DNA from: Trachelipus rathkii | Lineage: Eukaryota > Arthropoda > Malacostraca > Isopoda > Trachelipodidae | Length of the DNA stretch: 64,000 nt | Assembly: GCA_015478945.1 (NCBI GenBank) | Contig: JABUQX010078598.1 | Span: forward strand, 30,807 to 94,806 | Direction: 5' to 3' | Shown here: one piece after another, positions 63,859 through 64,000 of the stretch | How positions within the stretch are numbered: position 1 is the first letter of the stretch | How the letters are laid out: each line of letters starts with the position of its first letter | Position numbers and translations under genes: made by a program | The notes under the pieces: generated by a model | What the model was told of the DNA's origin: nothing | The model's database searches: none | The model's input: the letters and a program-made list of their open reading frames with translations, nothing else

Positions 63859-64000
63859 GGCTCGAGCCCCTTAAAAAATAAATAAAAACATTAACTCTAC
63901 AAGAAAAATTTAAATTATAACAATTACATTGATTTATTTCACTAATCTGCCCAAACCTTGTCGGCACCTTTTTCTTTCTTCTTCTATTTCTTCTTTTTGT

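Overview
The window looks like repeat-dense, very AT-rich nuclear DNA of an invertebrate metazoan, most plausibly an arthropod and perhaps a crustacean. The reasons are the absence of operons, Shine-Dalgarno-like sites or compact genes, the abundance of (TA)n, (TTA)n, (CTT)n and (GA)n arrays, and the set of eukaryotic transposons: a Ty3/gypsy LTR element and relics of P-element/THAP9-like, piggyBac, hAT (DUF4371/ZMYM1-like), Tc1-like and Mutator-like transposases. The taxon is an inference. I found no convincing host protein gene, tRNA, rRNA or CRISPR array. Many element frames are broken by single-base indels, often in homopolymers, and several near-identical blocks are duplicated locally. 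Part of the damage may therefore be consensus or assembly error rather than age.

Layout. 1-8.4 kb: AT-rich, no recognisable gene. 8,443-9,420: a minisatellite of about 20-bp monomers in a 180-bp higher-order unit. 9.4-26.6 kb: a gene desert of microsatellites, purine/pyrimidine tracts and two GC-rich hairpins. 26.65-32.9 kb: hAT territory, with a hAT-type terminus, a transposase N-terminal part on the minus strand, the DUF4371 and hATC part on the plus strand, and then about ten copies of a degenerate ~120-bp repeat. 33-38.9 kb: microsatellites and a duplicated dispersed repeat. 38.96-41.6 kb: a Tc1-like relic next to the gag/protease relic of a second gypsy element. 42-47.5 kb: orphan frames, small direct and inverted repeats, and a Mutator-like transposase relic.

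48,330-57,529 (minus strand) is the centrepiece: a complete LTR retrotransposon with two ~1-kb LTRs (TGTTATG...TTGTGACA). Its coding order is gag, CCHC knuckle, protease, integrase, reverse transcriptase, RNase H, and RNase H ends only 55 bp before the 3' LTR. This is the Ty1/copia-like domain order, but every domain is of Ty3/gypsy type, as known for the Gmr1-type group. A second protease plus integrase-zinc-domain segment, almost identical to the first, sits between two RT copies, so the element carries an internal duplication combined with a deletion.

57.9-62 kb: a P-element/THAP9-like transposase relic (minus strand) interrupted by a 2.86-kb piggyBac-type element with TTAA on both sides, CCCTTTAAG termini and a repeated GGTCACCGGTGACC palindrome. 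The remainder to 64 kb is AT-rich with one GC-rich hairpin.
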